DNA of 64,000 nt, from assembly GCA_019137255.1 (NCBI GenBank), contig WPDH01000082.1:1-64000 (forward strand). Direction: 5' to 3'. The DNA comes from Corinectria fuckeliana. Taxonomy: Eukaryota; Ascomycota; Sordariomycetes; Hypocreales; Nectriaceae. The first letter of the stretch is position 1, and every line of letters begins with the position of its first letter. The position numbers were made by a program, and so were the translations under genes. Below the pieces are notes generated by a model. The model was given only the letters and a program-made list of their open reading frames with translations. It had not been told where the DNA came from and did no database searches. Below are positions 45,382-57,900 of the stretch, piece after piece.

Positions 45382-47788
45382 ATGCAAAAGCGATCCACGC
45401 CGCGTTCCCGACCGACCCAGCCAGCCATGCGACGCTCCAGGTCTCCTCCGCCGCTGGCCTCTCCGCTGTCTCCCCCCTCCGTCGCCTCTGCCTCTGCCTA
45501 TGCTTCTGCCTCTGCTACCGGCGCCCGGGCGGCCGATGGCGGCGGCGCTGGACACGGCGGCTTGGCGGCCGGCTCCGGGAAGCGGCCGCAGACTCTGGCC
45601 AGACGTGCCTGCGATGCGTGCCGAGCCCGGAGGCGGAAGTGCGTCTTTGCCGATGAGCCTCACCAGGCGCGGGCTGTTGGCGCCTCTGCTCGGCCTTCTC
45701 TCCCTCCGCTGAACCAAAAGTGTCAGGACTGCTTGCGGCTCGGCATCTCTTGCAGCTTCCTGGTCCCGACGAGGACGCGAGGTCCGAAGCGCAGGTTCGC
45801 CACTCCGTCACTCCTCACTTTTGACTCCCCACTTCTCCACCATCCACACATCCACCATCCAAGTTGCATACACTCTTCAATACTCACGCTTGTTCATACT
45901 CACCATCTCCCAGGAAACGCCTCCCCTCTACGCCTCCCCACGACAGTGGCGATGACCAGAAACCTCAACCCCTCAACCCCGCCGAGGCGCCCGAATGGCA
46001 GTTCACCGCCGTCCAGACAGGGTCGCGCAACGAGATCCGCCCTCTGCCTCTGGCCCCCATCGTAGATAGCCATTCCTCCCCGTACGGCCCGTCCCAGCTC
46101 AGCATGGACGGCAGCAGCCACCAGGGAACGTCGCCGGCCTTGACCGTCCAGCATGCCTCGCCCTCCGCCATGCCGGCCCCCCGCTTCCCAACCGACGAGC
46201 TCTGCTCCCGCGCCCTGCTCGACATCATCATGAACGACTACCTCGACCTCATCTACCCGCTGGTCCCCGTCGTCCACCGCCCCAGCTTCCGCGCCGACCT
46301 GGCGTCCAGCCGGGACCTCGCCGACCCGGAGTTCCTCGCCGTCGTCATCGCCATCGCCGCGCTGACCGTCGGCCTTCTCCCCTCGCGCTTCCCCGTCTAC
46401 CGCGCCATGGCCCCGGACGTCGCCATGCGCTTCGAGACGCGCATGGCCATGATCAACTGCTGCGTCGACATGTGCATGCGCGTTCGCACCTACAACTACT
46501 GGGACCACGTCAGCCTGCGCAAATGGGCCGTGTGCTATCTCTTGTCCGTCGGCTGCTTCCAGACCGGCCAAACAAACCGCAGCCGCATGCTCGAGGTCGA
46601 GTCCATGCAGATTGGCCGCTTGCTGGGGCTCCATCGCATCTCCGACTACGATGGGCTGAACTGCATCGAGACCCAACTCCGGAAGAAGGCATTCTGGCTC
46701 ATGTTCTATACCTATGCGTATGTCCGTCTTCCCACGTCGTCTCTCACAACGCCTAACCAGTATCCAGACACTCAATGCTTCAATGTGGCCGTCAGGAGCG
46801 CCTCGCCTTTCTCGATCACTCCATGATGCACGAGGTCAACTTCGAATCGCTCTTCCCCTTGGACCTAGACGACGAGCAGATCCGCGAGAAGAGCATTCTA
46901 GGCCCCCCATCGCCTGTAGCCTCTCCATCCGTCACAGCTGGCGCCCAAGCACAACCCCCACTCAGTCTCACCAGTGGCTTCATCCTGCATTCCCGAGTCT
47001 TTTTCAAGGGCGCGCAGGAGGTCCTCTACCCCGGAAACTGCGATTGGGAGCACCGGCACAGCCCACAAGTGCGGCTATCACGACTCCGCGATCTGCTCCA
47101 AGAGGTCCGGTATATGCTGGACGACGTCCCCGGCCCAATGAGGCAGTGGGCTTCCAGCGGCGACTACAGAGCCAGCGACAGCCCTTCGCACTCCGTCGAT
47201 GGCTTCCCGCCCAGACCCAGCTTCGACGATCTTGGTCGGACAGGCCACTTAGCTGACCCCGACGACGCGAACGCGAGAGCCCTGCCGGGACAGGTCGAGA
47301 TCATGAGGGCCAACCTCCACGGCACGCACCTGTGGCTCCAGAGCCTGCTGCTCGACCAAATCGACGTCCTGCTACAAAAGATATCCCAGCGGCCAGATTC
47401 GTCTACAGAAACGGGCTCCCACACGGCCGCTCTCAAGGCGAGCTGGACAGAGCGGGAGGACGTCTGCCGCCAGATGCTGCATCTGCTGCACAGCATGCCC
47501 TACGCCCACCTCGAACCCAACGGGCTCTACCTGGTAAGTCCCACCCCCTGGCTATAGACAACCCGCCCCGGTAGACGCTAACAGGCGCCTACGCAGACGT
47601 ACAAGGTCCGCGATGTCGGCGTCACCCTGCTCAACTGCCCCTACGAAGCTCACGAGCGGCCGGCGCGGCGTGCGGCCGAGTACATGCAAGACTTTACTCG
47701 GGCGCTTTCCCGTCTTGACCGGAGCGAGATTGTCAACACGAACAGTCTCAAGAGCTGGATTGACGTCGACCGCGAAAGAGCTTCGTAG
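45382..47788 (+). CDS. Zn2Cys6 transcription factor with fungal middle homology domain
   Basis: Four exons (45382-45794, 45914-46717, 46768-47533, 47597-47788) with introns of 119, 50 and 63 bp, 724 aa. The zinc cluster is Cys77, 80, 87, 114, 117 and 124. The first half CDACRARRRKC and second half CQDCLRLGISC are normal, but 26 residues separate them where 5-12 are usual. The cluster is followed by RTRGPKRRKR, a basic linker like those of MAL/AmyR-type activators. The regulatory domain (about residues 215-420) includes YLDLIYPLVPVVHRPSF and the MHR-type stretch VGCFQTGQTNRSRMLEVESM. It probably controls nuclear transcription of the adjacent transporter and beta-glucosidase. An in-frame 48-nt stretch inside the spacer (ending AACCAAAAG) might be a weak intron, which would give an ordinary spacer. 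Confidence 0.88.
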
Positions 47789-48108
47789 CGCGACGTCGGG
47801 CGAGTGACGAGGTCGATGCGTAGGTACGGAGGCAGGGCGGATTAATGTATAAGTTTAATGTAAAATATCCCATTTCATCTTTATGGGCAGTGCTCCCAAG
47901 CAATGATGAAATAAATGCAGGAGACATGTACGATGCACGTCAAAGAGTTGTCATGCCCGTCATCATTGTTCTAGGCCAAAGTGAACAAGCGCCTTGTTTT
48001 GATCCCTCTCTTTGTCGTTTACTCGTGTTCCAAGTTTTCCTTTGTGGTCAGCACCGTCCTCCTAACACGCCAACAAGCTCATCGTGTCCGTGTCCAAGCC
48101 AGTGCCGA

Positions 48109-48143
<35 letters not shown>

Positions 48144-48270
48144 CTAGCACGGAACCTCCAGTTGAGACAGGTATCCGACTCAGGCAAGTTTCTACCAGGT
48201 TTTGAAAACACCACAAACATCACTCACATCCAACTCCCAACTCCCAACCAAGCAGTAAGTATCAAGCAGA
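47789..48270. other. Intergenic region with (TA)n microsatellite
   Basis: About 480 bp. It contains an AT dinucleotide run at 48112-48142 and no supported gene. A GTAAGT-like sequence directly before the next ATG (near 48256) may belong to a leader intron. Confidence 0.5.
48112..48142. repeat. (AT)n microsatellite
   Basis: Thirty-one bases of alternating A and T between the Zn2Cys6 gene and the following small open frame. Confidence 0.9.
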
Positions 48271-48897
48271 ATGCAGGACGCCCTCGACATCGAAATGGCA
48301 GACGAACGCAGCCACCACCGCACGACCTTCTTCCCCCCCTGCCCCCCCCCCCCCATGACCCAGACGATCCTCCAAGCCCCGACGCCCCGCGGCGAGCTGC
48401 CCTCCGCGATCCCGGACGGCGGCGGCGGCCTCGAGCTCCGCGCGTGGCTGCGCGCGCCCTGCACGCTCGTCGCCGACATCCGCGCGCGCAACCTCCCGCG
48501 CGCCGCCGAGCAGCGCGCCCTGGCCGCCCAGGCGCCCGTCGTGCGGCAGATGGTGCAGGGGCTGGGCGACTGCGAGCGCCTGGCCGGGCGCCTGGGCTTC
48601 GGCGAGCTCGCGCGGCTGTACGCCCGGAAGCGGGAGGACCTGCGGGGCGTGTCTGCGCAGCTGAGCCGGGCGGCGGCGCCGGAGCCGGAGCCGATGTGGA
48701 GACCTGCGGCTGCTGCGGTCCATCGGGGGTCGGCGAGGGGCCGGCCCGGCGTCTCGGCCTTGCTGCGGGGCGAGCCGAGGAGCAGCAGGCCTTGGAGGGA
48801 TGCGAGGAGTGGCAGGGACGATAGGAGGGGTATGAAACGGCCTTGCGCCACGGTGCCAAGAAGTGGACGGGTATACAAACAGGGTACGGTTGCGTAG
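48271..48897 (+). CDS. Small Arg/Ala/Pro-rich hypothetical protein
   Basis: Open frame of 208 aa with an ATG at 48271 and very high GC content. A 13-base C run (48342-48354) encodes part of a Pro stretch and is followed at once by a second in-frame ATG (48355), which may be the true start (180 aa). The central part (about residues 45-130) could be helical, with LRAPCTLVADIRARNLPRAAEQRAL and RLAGRLGFGELARLYARKRED. The C-terminus is Arg-rich and probably disordered. No family was recognised. High GC keeps frames open on both strands here, so the frame could be chance. Confidence 0.4.
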   Translation: MQDALDIEMADERSHHRTTFFPPCPPPPMTQTILQAPTPRGELPSAIPDGGGGLELRAWLRAPCTLVADIRARNLPRAAEQRALAAQAPVVRQMVQGLGDCERLAGRLGFGELARLYARKREDLRGVSAQLSRAAAPEPEPMWRPAAAAVHRGSARGRPGVSALLRGEPRSSRPWRDARSGRDDRRGMKRPCATVPRSGRVYKQGTVA

Positions 48898-49098
48898 TAT
48901 AACGAACTGTATTGTTTGGCGAGGCCATTCAGCCGGAACAAAGTATTGGAAACAAGATCCTCTCGAAATAAGAGAATACAAGCCCGGGGTTTTTTGCCAG
49001 ATAAATAGTAGCAAAGTCATATGTACAAGGGTATAGGTCATCATCTCATCCATTCCCATCAACAATATCCCCTCCCGGCATCCTTCAACCACAGGTGA

Positions 49099-51476
49099 TT
49101 ACTTCGCAGTCCTCGCATGTTCGTCGTAAAACTCCAGCGTCAGCGCGGCCAGAAACCCGGGGATGCAGCCCTTCTCGCGCACCCAGAAGCCGATCTGGTC
49201 GCTGATGCGCCGGGCAAAGGCGCTCCGGGGCCCGCCGCCGACCTTCATCGTGCCGCGCTCGCCGTCGAAGACGATGGAGTTTTCGTTCTCGTCCGTCTGC
49301 GAAGGGTAGAATGTGCTCTCCACCCGCATCTTGCCGTTGGGGATGAAGGTCACGGTCCAGCCGAGCGTCGAGAAGATGGCCTCCTTGAACTCCTGCGACT
49401 TGGAGCCCCAGACCTCCTTGAGCCGACGGTCCGACTTTTGCGTGGATGCTGTCTCGGCTTTGGCTGCTGCGATTTCGCGCTCCATGGCCGCGAGCACCGA
49501 AGTCGGGATCATTGGTACTGAAGACTTGCCGCCCTGGGACCGCAGCGTAGCGAGCAGATCCGCGTTCTCCTTCTGGAGAGCCTTCAAGGTTGATCGCTTG
49601 ATGGCTTCGTAGTCGGACGTCGGGTTGGACTTGAGCGACAGGACTCGGGTTTCCGTCTGTTTGTTGGCCGCCGCCAATTGCTCGCGGTTCGCTGACAGGT
49701 CCTTCTCCAGCACCGCCGCCTTAGTCTGGGAGCTCACCAGCTCCTCCTGAAGCTTGCGGTTCTTACGTGCGAGCTGTCCAAGCTGCTCGTGGGCATTGTC
49801 GTCCTCGGCGCGGCTGCGTTTTCCGGTGACTGGCTGCGGCGCGCCCGTAGCGGATGGTTCCATCGAGGCCAGCTCGGCGTGGAGGCTTTGGACTTCCTGC
49901 TTGTACTTATCGATGAGGTCCTCGAGCTCTTGAACCCGCAATGCTCGAGCCTCGTCATATTGCTCTGGCTGGAGTGTTTCGTCCTCGGTGTCGAACGTCT
50001 TTAACTGAGCCCTTAGATATTCTACTTCTTTGACAGCAAGGGCGCGTTGTCGGTCAAGACGAAGACGGGCCTTGTCAGTATTAGCAGCGGCGGCGGAGAC
50101 CTTTGCGTTTTCCACCTCGCCCTTCAACTTCGCCCTTTCGTCCTGCAGAGTCTGGATGGTGTTTTTCTGAGCCGCCATCTCTCCTTGAAGAGCGCCCATC
50201 TTGTCCATGTAGGAAGCGGTGGTGTATCGCTCCTGGACCAATGCCCTCGCCATGGCTTCCGGTGAGTCAAACTCGGCATCGCCAGTCTCTGAGGCATTCT
50301 TGAGATAAGCCGTCCAGGCCAGTCGTTCGTCTTCGAGTCGTTGTCTTTGCATCCGAGCCTCCGCAAGTTCCGCTTCAACCGTCTCTGCCGCTTCAAGCTT
50401 TCGATACAACGTACGTTTCTCTTCCTCCACCACTTCAACCGCCTTGCTGAGGGCTCGCAGGTGCTTCAGTTCGGACAGTTGTTCTCGATTTGTGGCCTCA
50501 AGGCTCCGGATGTGGTGAACTTGCTCTGTCAACTCCCTCCGGATAATCTCCATGGTCTCGGCATCACCACTGTGAGCCTTTAATCGCAGCACGTCGGCCT
50601 CCAGGTCCGCAATGTGAGCATCTTTGTCGGCGATTTGGGCTTGTGTTTGTTGGAGAGCCGCTTCTCTTTGTTGGCCCTCTTGTTCCAACTCATGTAGCGA
50701 CCGCTGGAAGGCTGTCACTTGCATCTCAAAGTCGGTGATTTTCCGGTCGGCAATTCTTGCCGCTTCCTCCTTTGCCGTCGAAAGGTCTTCCAACTGCTCT
50801 TGCAAGAGTCGTGCTTCGTCCTCGGCATCGCGAGCTTTGCGCTCAAGCCCCTTCTTATCATGCTCAATTGCCTCTTTTGTGTCATCAAGCTCCCTTCGCA
50901 GAGTCTCCATCTGGGTCGCAGCCTTTTCTCGCTCTGCTTCGGCCATCTGGCGTTGTTGGGCTTCGTCCTGCTCGCGACGACGGGCCTGTTCGACCTTGCT
51001 GTTTTGTTGAGACATTGTTATCTCCTTCTCTTGCTCAGCAGTCTGCATACGGTACTGCAGGGTGCCAATCTCGGCCTTCAAGGCCTCGACTTCCTTCCTG
51101 TACTTTTCATACTCGTCGGCATCGGGGGGCGCCATGTTCTCCTTGGAACTGTCGCGCGAACCTGGACGGACTGACTCGGCGTTTAAGCTCTGGCGGGAGG
51201 TTGGTCGTGAATTGCCAGTCTCGGCGCCGGTGAAGAGGTTGTACGTCGGTTGCGTCGCACGGAATGAGCCGATCTAAAGCAGAAAGCGTGGTTAGGACTG
51301 AGGAACCATCCGCAAGCTCTCGAGTGCTGGTGTTTTGTTGTTTGTTGACTTACCCTTGACTCGCGGAGAGAAGTATGAGGACGGCCGATGGCTGAAGTGC
51401 TCGCGCGAAACTTATTTGAGGTAGAATTTCGACGACTCCCGGAGGCTTCACGCCCTTGCGGTGTGTGAGATCGCAT
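49099..51476 (-). CDS. mad1: Spindle assembly checkpoint protein Mad1
   Basis: Two exons on the minus strand (51476-51354, 51273-49099) with an 80-bp intron, 765 aa, close to other Mad1 proteins. The first ATG in the exon (51476, MRSHTPQGREASG) was taken. The frame is open a little further upstream, but only with GTG. Residues about 90-640 are a nearly continuous coiled coil of Glu/Lys/Gln heptads. The C-terminal domain (about 650-765) has RLKEVWGSKSQEFKEAIFS and FLAALTLEFYDEHART, the globular RWD-like end of Mad1. Mad1 sits at unattached kinetochores and nuclear pores and recruits Mad2 to delay anaphase. The Mad2-binding segment would lie between about 540 and 600 by homology. It was not pinned to exact residues. 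Confidence 0.92.
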
Positions 51477-52389
51477 CTTCGGCGATGTTGGAGCTACGCG
51501 TCGATGTCGGGAGTCGGGTGTTGCGACCTGTGAGGTGAAGGAGGATTGGTCCGTCACCACGGTAGCTGAGTACGATCACGTGACCCTTTGTTTTGCGAAA
51601 AGCGTGTAGGGTAGGTCCTTTTGCTACTAGGATTATGCGATGAACTTCAAAACTGTCGTCGTACAAAACTTCTGCCGCTCCAGAAGCCGAGACGCAGCAA
51701 AAGCTCTGATGCGTCGAGGAAGTTGAGAAATATCTCTGTTACAAGCTTAGGGTCGACAACAGCTGCGCAGGTCCTGTGGATTAATAAGTCCCTTACCCAA
51801 CCACTGGTTTCTGTGTCCGCATTAGCAGTTTCGTCCAATACTCTTGGATCTTTATAATAATTTGACCTGTTAGAATTCCATAATTTGATAGGTACGTATT
51901 CAATTACTTTTCCTTGAACCCTCCATTGCCAACTGAAGGTTTGATCCTCTCCTCCAGTGACGTAGCATCCCGCCCGGTGTGGTACGTACCTCGCGTACCT
52001 GCGGGAGGACCTGACCCTAGCCGGCCCATAGCTGATCCGCCACGTGATTGGCTGCTCTCAGCGCACCATCGATCGTCTCGGTTCCACTCGGCATTGGACT
52101 CTCTACTTCATCCACCAAAGACGAAGCTGCTCCCAACAAACAAGCTGTTACGAAGCAAGTCGATGCCGGATTCTGGATCCATTTGCGAAGACTAGCGACC
52201 GGCTTAAGCACCCCGGTTCAACTGCTTCCTCTGCCGACATCATCTTCCGCGATTGACGCCTGTACGGACTATGCGATTGGCTAGTCTTACTGCAGCTTGA
52301 GCTGCCCACCTCATCACTCTTGTCGCTCCCTTCAGTCAGCAACCAAACTGCAACCAAACCCGCCTCCCCACGCCAAGCCCGACTTCAAC
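51477..52389. other. Divergent intergenic region between mad1 and tam41
   Basis: About 910 bp separating two divergent housekeeping genes. Short open frames occur on both strands without family resemblance. An AT-rich stretch lies around 51840-51910. No specific site was recognised. Confidence 0.5.
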
Positions 52390-54070
52390 ATGGAATCTCT
52401 GTGCCTAAGGGTAAGATACAGGCTTCTTACAATGTCGCTCAATGCCGTATTCTGACATCTTCTCGCAGTCCTCCGCGACGTCCGCAACTTCCGTAACCCG
52501 AGTCATCGCCCTCCGAAGCGCCTCCACCATTCGCCTTCTACCGTTCTCCCTTCGACAAACTTATCCTCTGAAATATAGAGCACCCTCATCTTCAAGATGG
52601 TCTTCCGATTCAAAAACGCAGGCCAAAAGCGCACCCTCCAGCACCGGAAGCGAGATATCCGACCCCCCCTCATCCACTCAGTCCACCCAGTCCACAACCG
52701 AAAGCAGCGCATCCTCGACATACAGCAGCGGGCCCTCCGACAGCAAGATCAACTTGTTCAACGATGACTGGGAAAACACCTCGGACAACTCAATACACTC
52801 CTTCCAAGACCTGCCCCATCGGCTCTTCGGCGCAAACCAGCACATGATCATTAACAACGAGGTCAAGGAAGCCCTTCGCTTGATGTTGCGCCAGTTCAAC
52901 GCCCCCATCGTTTACGCCTTTGCGTATGGATCCGGCGTCTTTCCCCAGGAGTCCTCCAACCGCGGCGTCTCCGATGCCCATTTCCGCGGTGTACACCCCC
53001 ATCCACCCGAGGCCTTGGTGAAGGCGCAGAAGGGATCTCCCAAGATGCTCGACTTCATCTTCGGTGTCACCCATACCGAGCACTGGCACTCCATCAACAT
53101 GAAGCAGCATCGAGACCACTACTCCGGTATTGCCTCTTTAGGCTCTGGATTCGTCTCGCGCGTCCAAAACTGGGGCGCTGGAGTCTACTTCAACCCGTAC
53201 ATCGAGATGAATGGCATGCTAATCAAGTACGGCGTGACCAGCATCGACAACCTTGTCGATGACCTCTCTTCGTGGGACAGCCTCTACCTAGCCGGCCGCC
53301 TTCAGAAGCCCGTCAAGATCCTCCGGGACCACCCCCGAGTCCGCTTGGCAAACCAGCACAACCTCATCGCCGCCGTCCGAACTGCCCTGCTTCTCCTCCC
53401 TCCCGACTTCACCGAGGCGGAGCTCTACAGCACCATCGCCGGGCTAAGCTACCTAGGCGACCCTCGAATGTCGCTCCCCACGGAGAACAAGGCCAAGGTC
53501 AACAACATCGTCGACAACAACATTATCCACTTCCGCCGCCTTTACGCGCCCCTCGTCAAGACGTTGCCCAACATCGAGTTCGCCGGCACCTGTCGACTAG
53601 ACGACCAGGACTGGGTCCTAAACCCCGAGGCCAACAACAGACTGCGCCAGGACATGGACCCCATCAGGCGCGGAAACATGGTGCGGCGCTTGCCCAAGAT
53701 GTTCCGCTCGCGCCTGTACTTCCAGTACCAGAAGAAGTTCTCCATGCCAAAGGACGAGTTCAACAAGCTCATGGAGGCCTCGTCCGACGACGAGACCACC
53801 TCCATCTCGCGACGCCAAGGCGGCGACTTCGAGAAGCGCATCGCAACAGGCGACGCCCAGGAGCTCCGGGAGACGGTCCGCAAAGTCATCAAGCAGACCG
53901 TCACCTGGCCCAGCACCACGCAGAGCATCAAGGGCCTCTTGATGGGCGGCTTTGCCCGCACAGCTCGCTACCTCGGCGAGAAGATTTCCAAGTGGAGAAA
54001 AGGCCAGAAGGCCAAACAGGCCAAACAGGCCAAACAGGCCAATGCAAGCTCAGATGAGAAGTCGGAGTGA
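52390..54070 (+). CDS. tam41: Mitochondrial CDP-diacylglycerol synthase Tam41
   Basis: Two exons: 52390-52410 (MESLCLR) and 52469-54070, with a 58-bp intron, 540 aa. Splicing gives an N-terminus rich in Ser, Arg and Ala (RVIALRSASTIRLLPFSLR), a good mitochondrial presequence. Tam41 makes CDP-diacylglycerol from phosphatidate and CTP in the matrix-side inner membrane for cardiolipin synthesis. The nucleotidyltransferase core starts near residue 140. It shows YAFAYGSGVFPQ (about 153-164), KMLDFIFGVTHTEHWH (catalytic Asp) and GAGVYFNPYIEMNG. A C-terminal helix region with KVIKQTVTWPSTTQSIKGLL is typical. The final Lys/Gln/Ala repeat (KQAKQAKQAN) is low complexity. Confidence 0.94.
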
Positions 54071-54903
54071 AAACAAAATTAAAAATAGACCGTCTTACAT
54101 ACAGCCTTTCTGTTTCCGTCTCCTAGTGACGGTGCTCACCAGCCCATCAAGAGACGCCGCTTGTGTATACTGACAACGCCCGTCTTTGCCTGGCTAACAG
54201 CCCACCGCAATCATTTTTCATTTGTAACACCGCTGTATCATCCATCTATCACTGAACGAAATACGGGAGTGAAACATTAGAAAGAGGCGGACGATTGGAT
54301 ACGGCATGTAGCGTGCGCTGATAGCGGCTTGCATACGCTTAGAGGAGCATTGAGATATAACAGCAAATGATAGCATAGGGGGTGTGATAGATACGACACG
54401 GTGGGCCGTTAGGCAATGAGCCTCGGCCTCGGCCAGATGTAGCGACGAGCAAAAAACATTCATCAATAGTCGTGTTCCTAGTGTTCCTAGCATGGAACAG
54501 ACCCGTAAATGCCCCTTCTAGAGCTCGGTCAGGTCTCCAATATATCGTCATTAATTAACCAACCCCAACAATGCCCCGAGATATGAACAGGTTTCTTTAG
54601 TCGTACAGACTACATACACCACTCGCCGCCAACCAGCCCTCAGGCAGGACACCAAGAAACAAATCAAGGAAATGGTAAACAAAGGAAAAAGAAAGGCAGC
54701 AGCCAAACTACAAGACAGGATTATCCTCCAACGTCACGCTCGCTATTCAATGCGCTTCCCCGGCGGGATAGTAGGGGCAGCCCGCTTTATCCACACACGT
54801 CATGCCCCTTTGGCCTGCCTGGCCGCGATTCCTTTCTTTTTAGGTGCCTTGTAAATTTGTATGATAATTGCATCGTGTCGTCGTCAGATGAAAGAATGCA
54901 GCT
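54071..54903. other. Intergenic region between convergent tam41 and syp1
   Basis: About 830 bp between two 3' ends. It is moderately AT-rich with no supported coding sequence. It presumably contains both 3' UTRs. Confidence 0.5.
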
Positions 54904-57900
54904 TCACCGGCCCTCGTATCTTCCGCCCACAAGCGTGCGGATGGCGGGGACCTCTACCCACTGGGAATCTTGGCTCAGGGTCGTTATGGTATCGTCAGCG
55001 AACGGATCGTCTTCGGACAGCTCCTTGGCCTTGCCCTTTCCTTCGTCGAGTCTCGAAATGGAGATGCCGCTTCCTACTTCCTCGCCTGCAGCAACGGTGT
55101 GCTCCCACCTCGCCTCAACATGTCCCGGGTTGGGCGCCACGCCGTCGGCGCCAATGATGCGGCACACAATCTTTTGTGTGACGTTTGTGAGCGTGACGTC
55201 TCCTACACGCCAGTATACGAGGTGTCTGTCCTTGAGATGAGTTCCACTGGGCTTCGTCTGAGCGCCACTTGCACGACCGTCGTAAGTAGCCACAAAGACG
55301 ACATTGTGCAAGGCCAGGGGGGCAGTGAAATTAGAGGCCGGATTGAGCTGGTACTGAATCAGCAGTCCCAACTTGTCGCCCTGCGGCTTCCAGGCGAGCT
55401 TCACGAGGAGAGGAGCGTGCTGGCCTAGAGATGGCGTTTCTGACTCCTCAGCAAGGAGTCGATACGAGAAGGCCGTGGCGGTTCTGCTGAGGTGCGAAAC
55501 ATCGAGGGTGAACTGGTCTTGCTGGTCGGGGGATGAGTTTTGGACGAAGATACGGTTTGGCCCAACACGCTCGAGCGCAGCGAAATTGTTGATACGGATT
55601 GTCTCATGCTCTACGTTCGGTTAGTGTGGCGCAATGATGATAGGACGGGGACTTACCCTTCGCATCACCCGTGTCGCTGGGATTGTTGACAAAGGCAACT
55701 TCGCCCGTGACGGAGGCAGACTTCAGGATTCCTTCCTCGAAGACAGCTGACACAGTCTCAATGATGGACGAGTTCAGGCCAGGACCGGTCATATCGGGGT
55801 GCTTGGGGTGTACGAGGCTCCCCAATGAGTTTCCTGACCGGACCGATTGCGTATCCGAAGTCGCAGCAATGCTGGCTTCAGACGTCAGGGCAGCAACAGC
55901 GCTGGACTTGGAAAGCGACGTAGGTAGGGTGGGGGAGAGCGGCAATGCCCCATAGGGGGACTCGGCGGTGCTCTCAGGGAGATTTGGCGGCGGGATAAAG
56001 ACTGGATGGCGAGCGTCACGGCGACCTCTGACGGTGCTGGATCGTTTGGTGGCAGGGCCCACCTTGAGGGTGTTGACCACGCTGGAAAGGGCGGCTTGCT
56101 TTGCCTGGGGATCCTCCTCCTCGACGGGGGTTTGTGAGATGTTGAGTTTGAAGCCTTGGTCGGCCTCGTCACCAGCGGCCTCCTTCTGGGCCTCGGAGAT
56201 GGGGTCGTTCATAGGTGGGGGAATGGTGAAGCCTTCCGCGTCCTTTGTCGCAGAGACTGGCGGCTGGCTTCCTTGTAAACGTGATGGAGGCGGGCCCGGA
56301 GGAGGCGGAACGTCCGACAAATCTCTCTCATGGGTACCGTTGACATTGTTCGACGTTGGGGCAATTGACATCATCTCCATGGGGGCGTCATGGAGTGCCA
56401 CTCCGTTCGTGTTCTCACGCGAAGCTGCCGAGTTGGGCGGGAACGAGTCTGTCTCGGCAGACCTGGGAAAGTCGGGGGTTTCGGCCAGAGACGACAAGCG
56501 GCTATGGTCTTGCTGATGGAGGTTGGTTGCAGACGCCCGGGGAGACACGCCCCGATTATGCTGACCGTGACTGCTGCCCAGTCTTCCAAAGGTGGGAGCC
56601 TTTTGGGGAGATAACTGACCGAAGCCAGCATGCATGCTTTGACGTCGTCGGCCGCCGAACATTGTTCCGAGGCGTCTGAGCTTCGATTCTTCCTCAAGTT
56701 AGCAGGATGGTTTCCACGAACAAATGAGAAATGCAAGAACTAACCTGGCTTCACTTCGGTCGAGACCGAGTTGTGCTCGCTGCCATCATCGTCTGGATGG
56801 CCTTGGAAACTGGGCGACTGGTGGGTGCTGGGCGACTGATGGGTGCTGGGAGACTGCTGAGTGCTCGGGGCCTGGATGCTGGGAGCCTGGATGCTGGGAG
56901 TCTGGGGAGGAATGCTGGCGCTGCCTCCCGTGCTTGGAGGCGCCGGCGCAGAACCGGTGGTGCCCGTAATGGAAGACTGTCTCGTTGAGGTCCTCGTGGG
57001 CAGCTTTGTCTTTCCAGCAGTCACCTTGTGCACGAAGCTGTGGATCTCCCTGTCCGTGTCAATTTCGAGCATCAGAGCGAGGGTCTGGACGGCGTGGTCC
57101 TGGCTGCGCTGGGCTTGGTCGGACTCCTCTGACTGGTACTGGGTCAGGATATCTCGGAGGCTGTTGACCCGCGACTCGTCAAGGGCCTGGAGAGACTCGA
57201 AGACGAAAGGCGCCTGGGCCTCCCACTGCTGGGAAGCGGCCTCGAGCTTGGATGCAGCGGCATCGACCTTTTGGGTGTTGGCGCGACCGCCTCTCCTGCT
57301 CAGCTTATCAGATCGCTCCTGGGCATCCTCGAGGTCCCTTGCCATGGCGGCCAGGCTGGTGGCCAGGGTGTTCATGTTCTGGGCATCGGTGCGGTTGTGG
57401 AAGTTGCGGAGCGGGTGCTCAAGGTCCTTTTCGATGCGCTCGCCGAGGAGGTGGTGAGAGTGGGCAATGGCCTCGACAGAATCGATGACCGAGTTCCATG
57501 GGGACTGGAAGACGCTGTTGATTTGTTAGTGTTTCTTGTAGTTCAGTGCGGTGGGCGATGATGATTCTTGGTGTGGCTGGGAAGCTGACCTTAGCTCCGT
57601 CTGCGCATTGGGCACCTTGAACTGAGCCAGCTTGCGCAGGCCCTGGACGTATTGTTCCTCGACGCGACGACGCTCCTAGACGGAAAATTTAGCCTGGTTC
57701 CTTCTATGGCAGCTCGGGGAGGGTCTTTCGAGACTGGATCCAAGCTGACGGCGCTGTGGCATTGGCATGTCCTGTCCCGAGGTTCCGTGGTCGTACCTGG
57801 AGCCAATCCGCAATTTCGGCATTGATGCGGTTGATGCGCTTTACTCGGTCCGAGAGGATATGCACCGCCTGGGTCGGATGGAGGCTTGCCTGTAGGGTTG

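Noticed and set aside
45301..45811. Minus-strand Arg/Gly/Ser-rich frames opposite the start of the Zn2Cys6 gene
   Set aside because: Antisense shadows of a GC-rich exon that encodes a clear zinc cluster.
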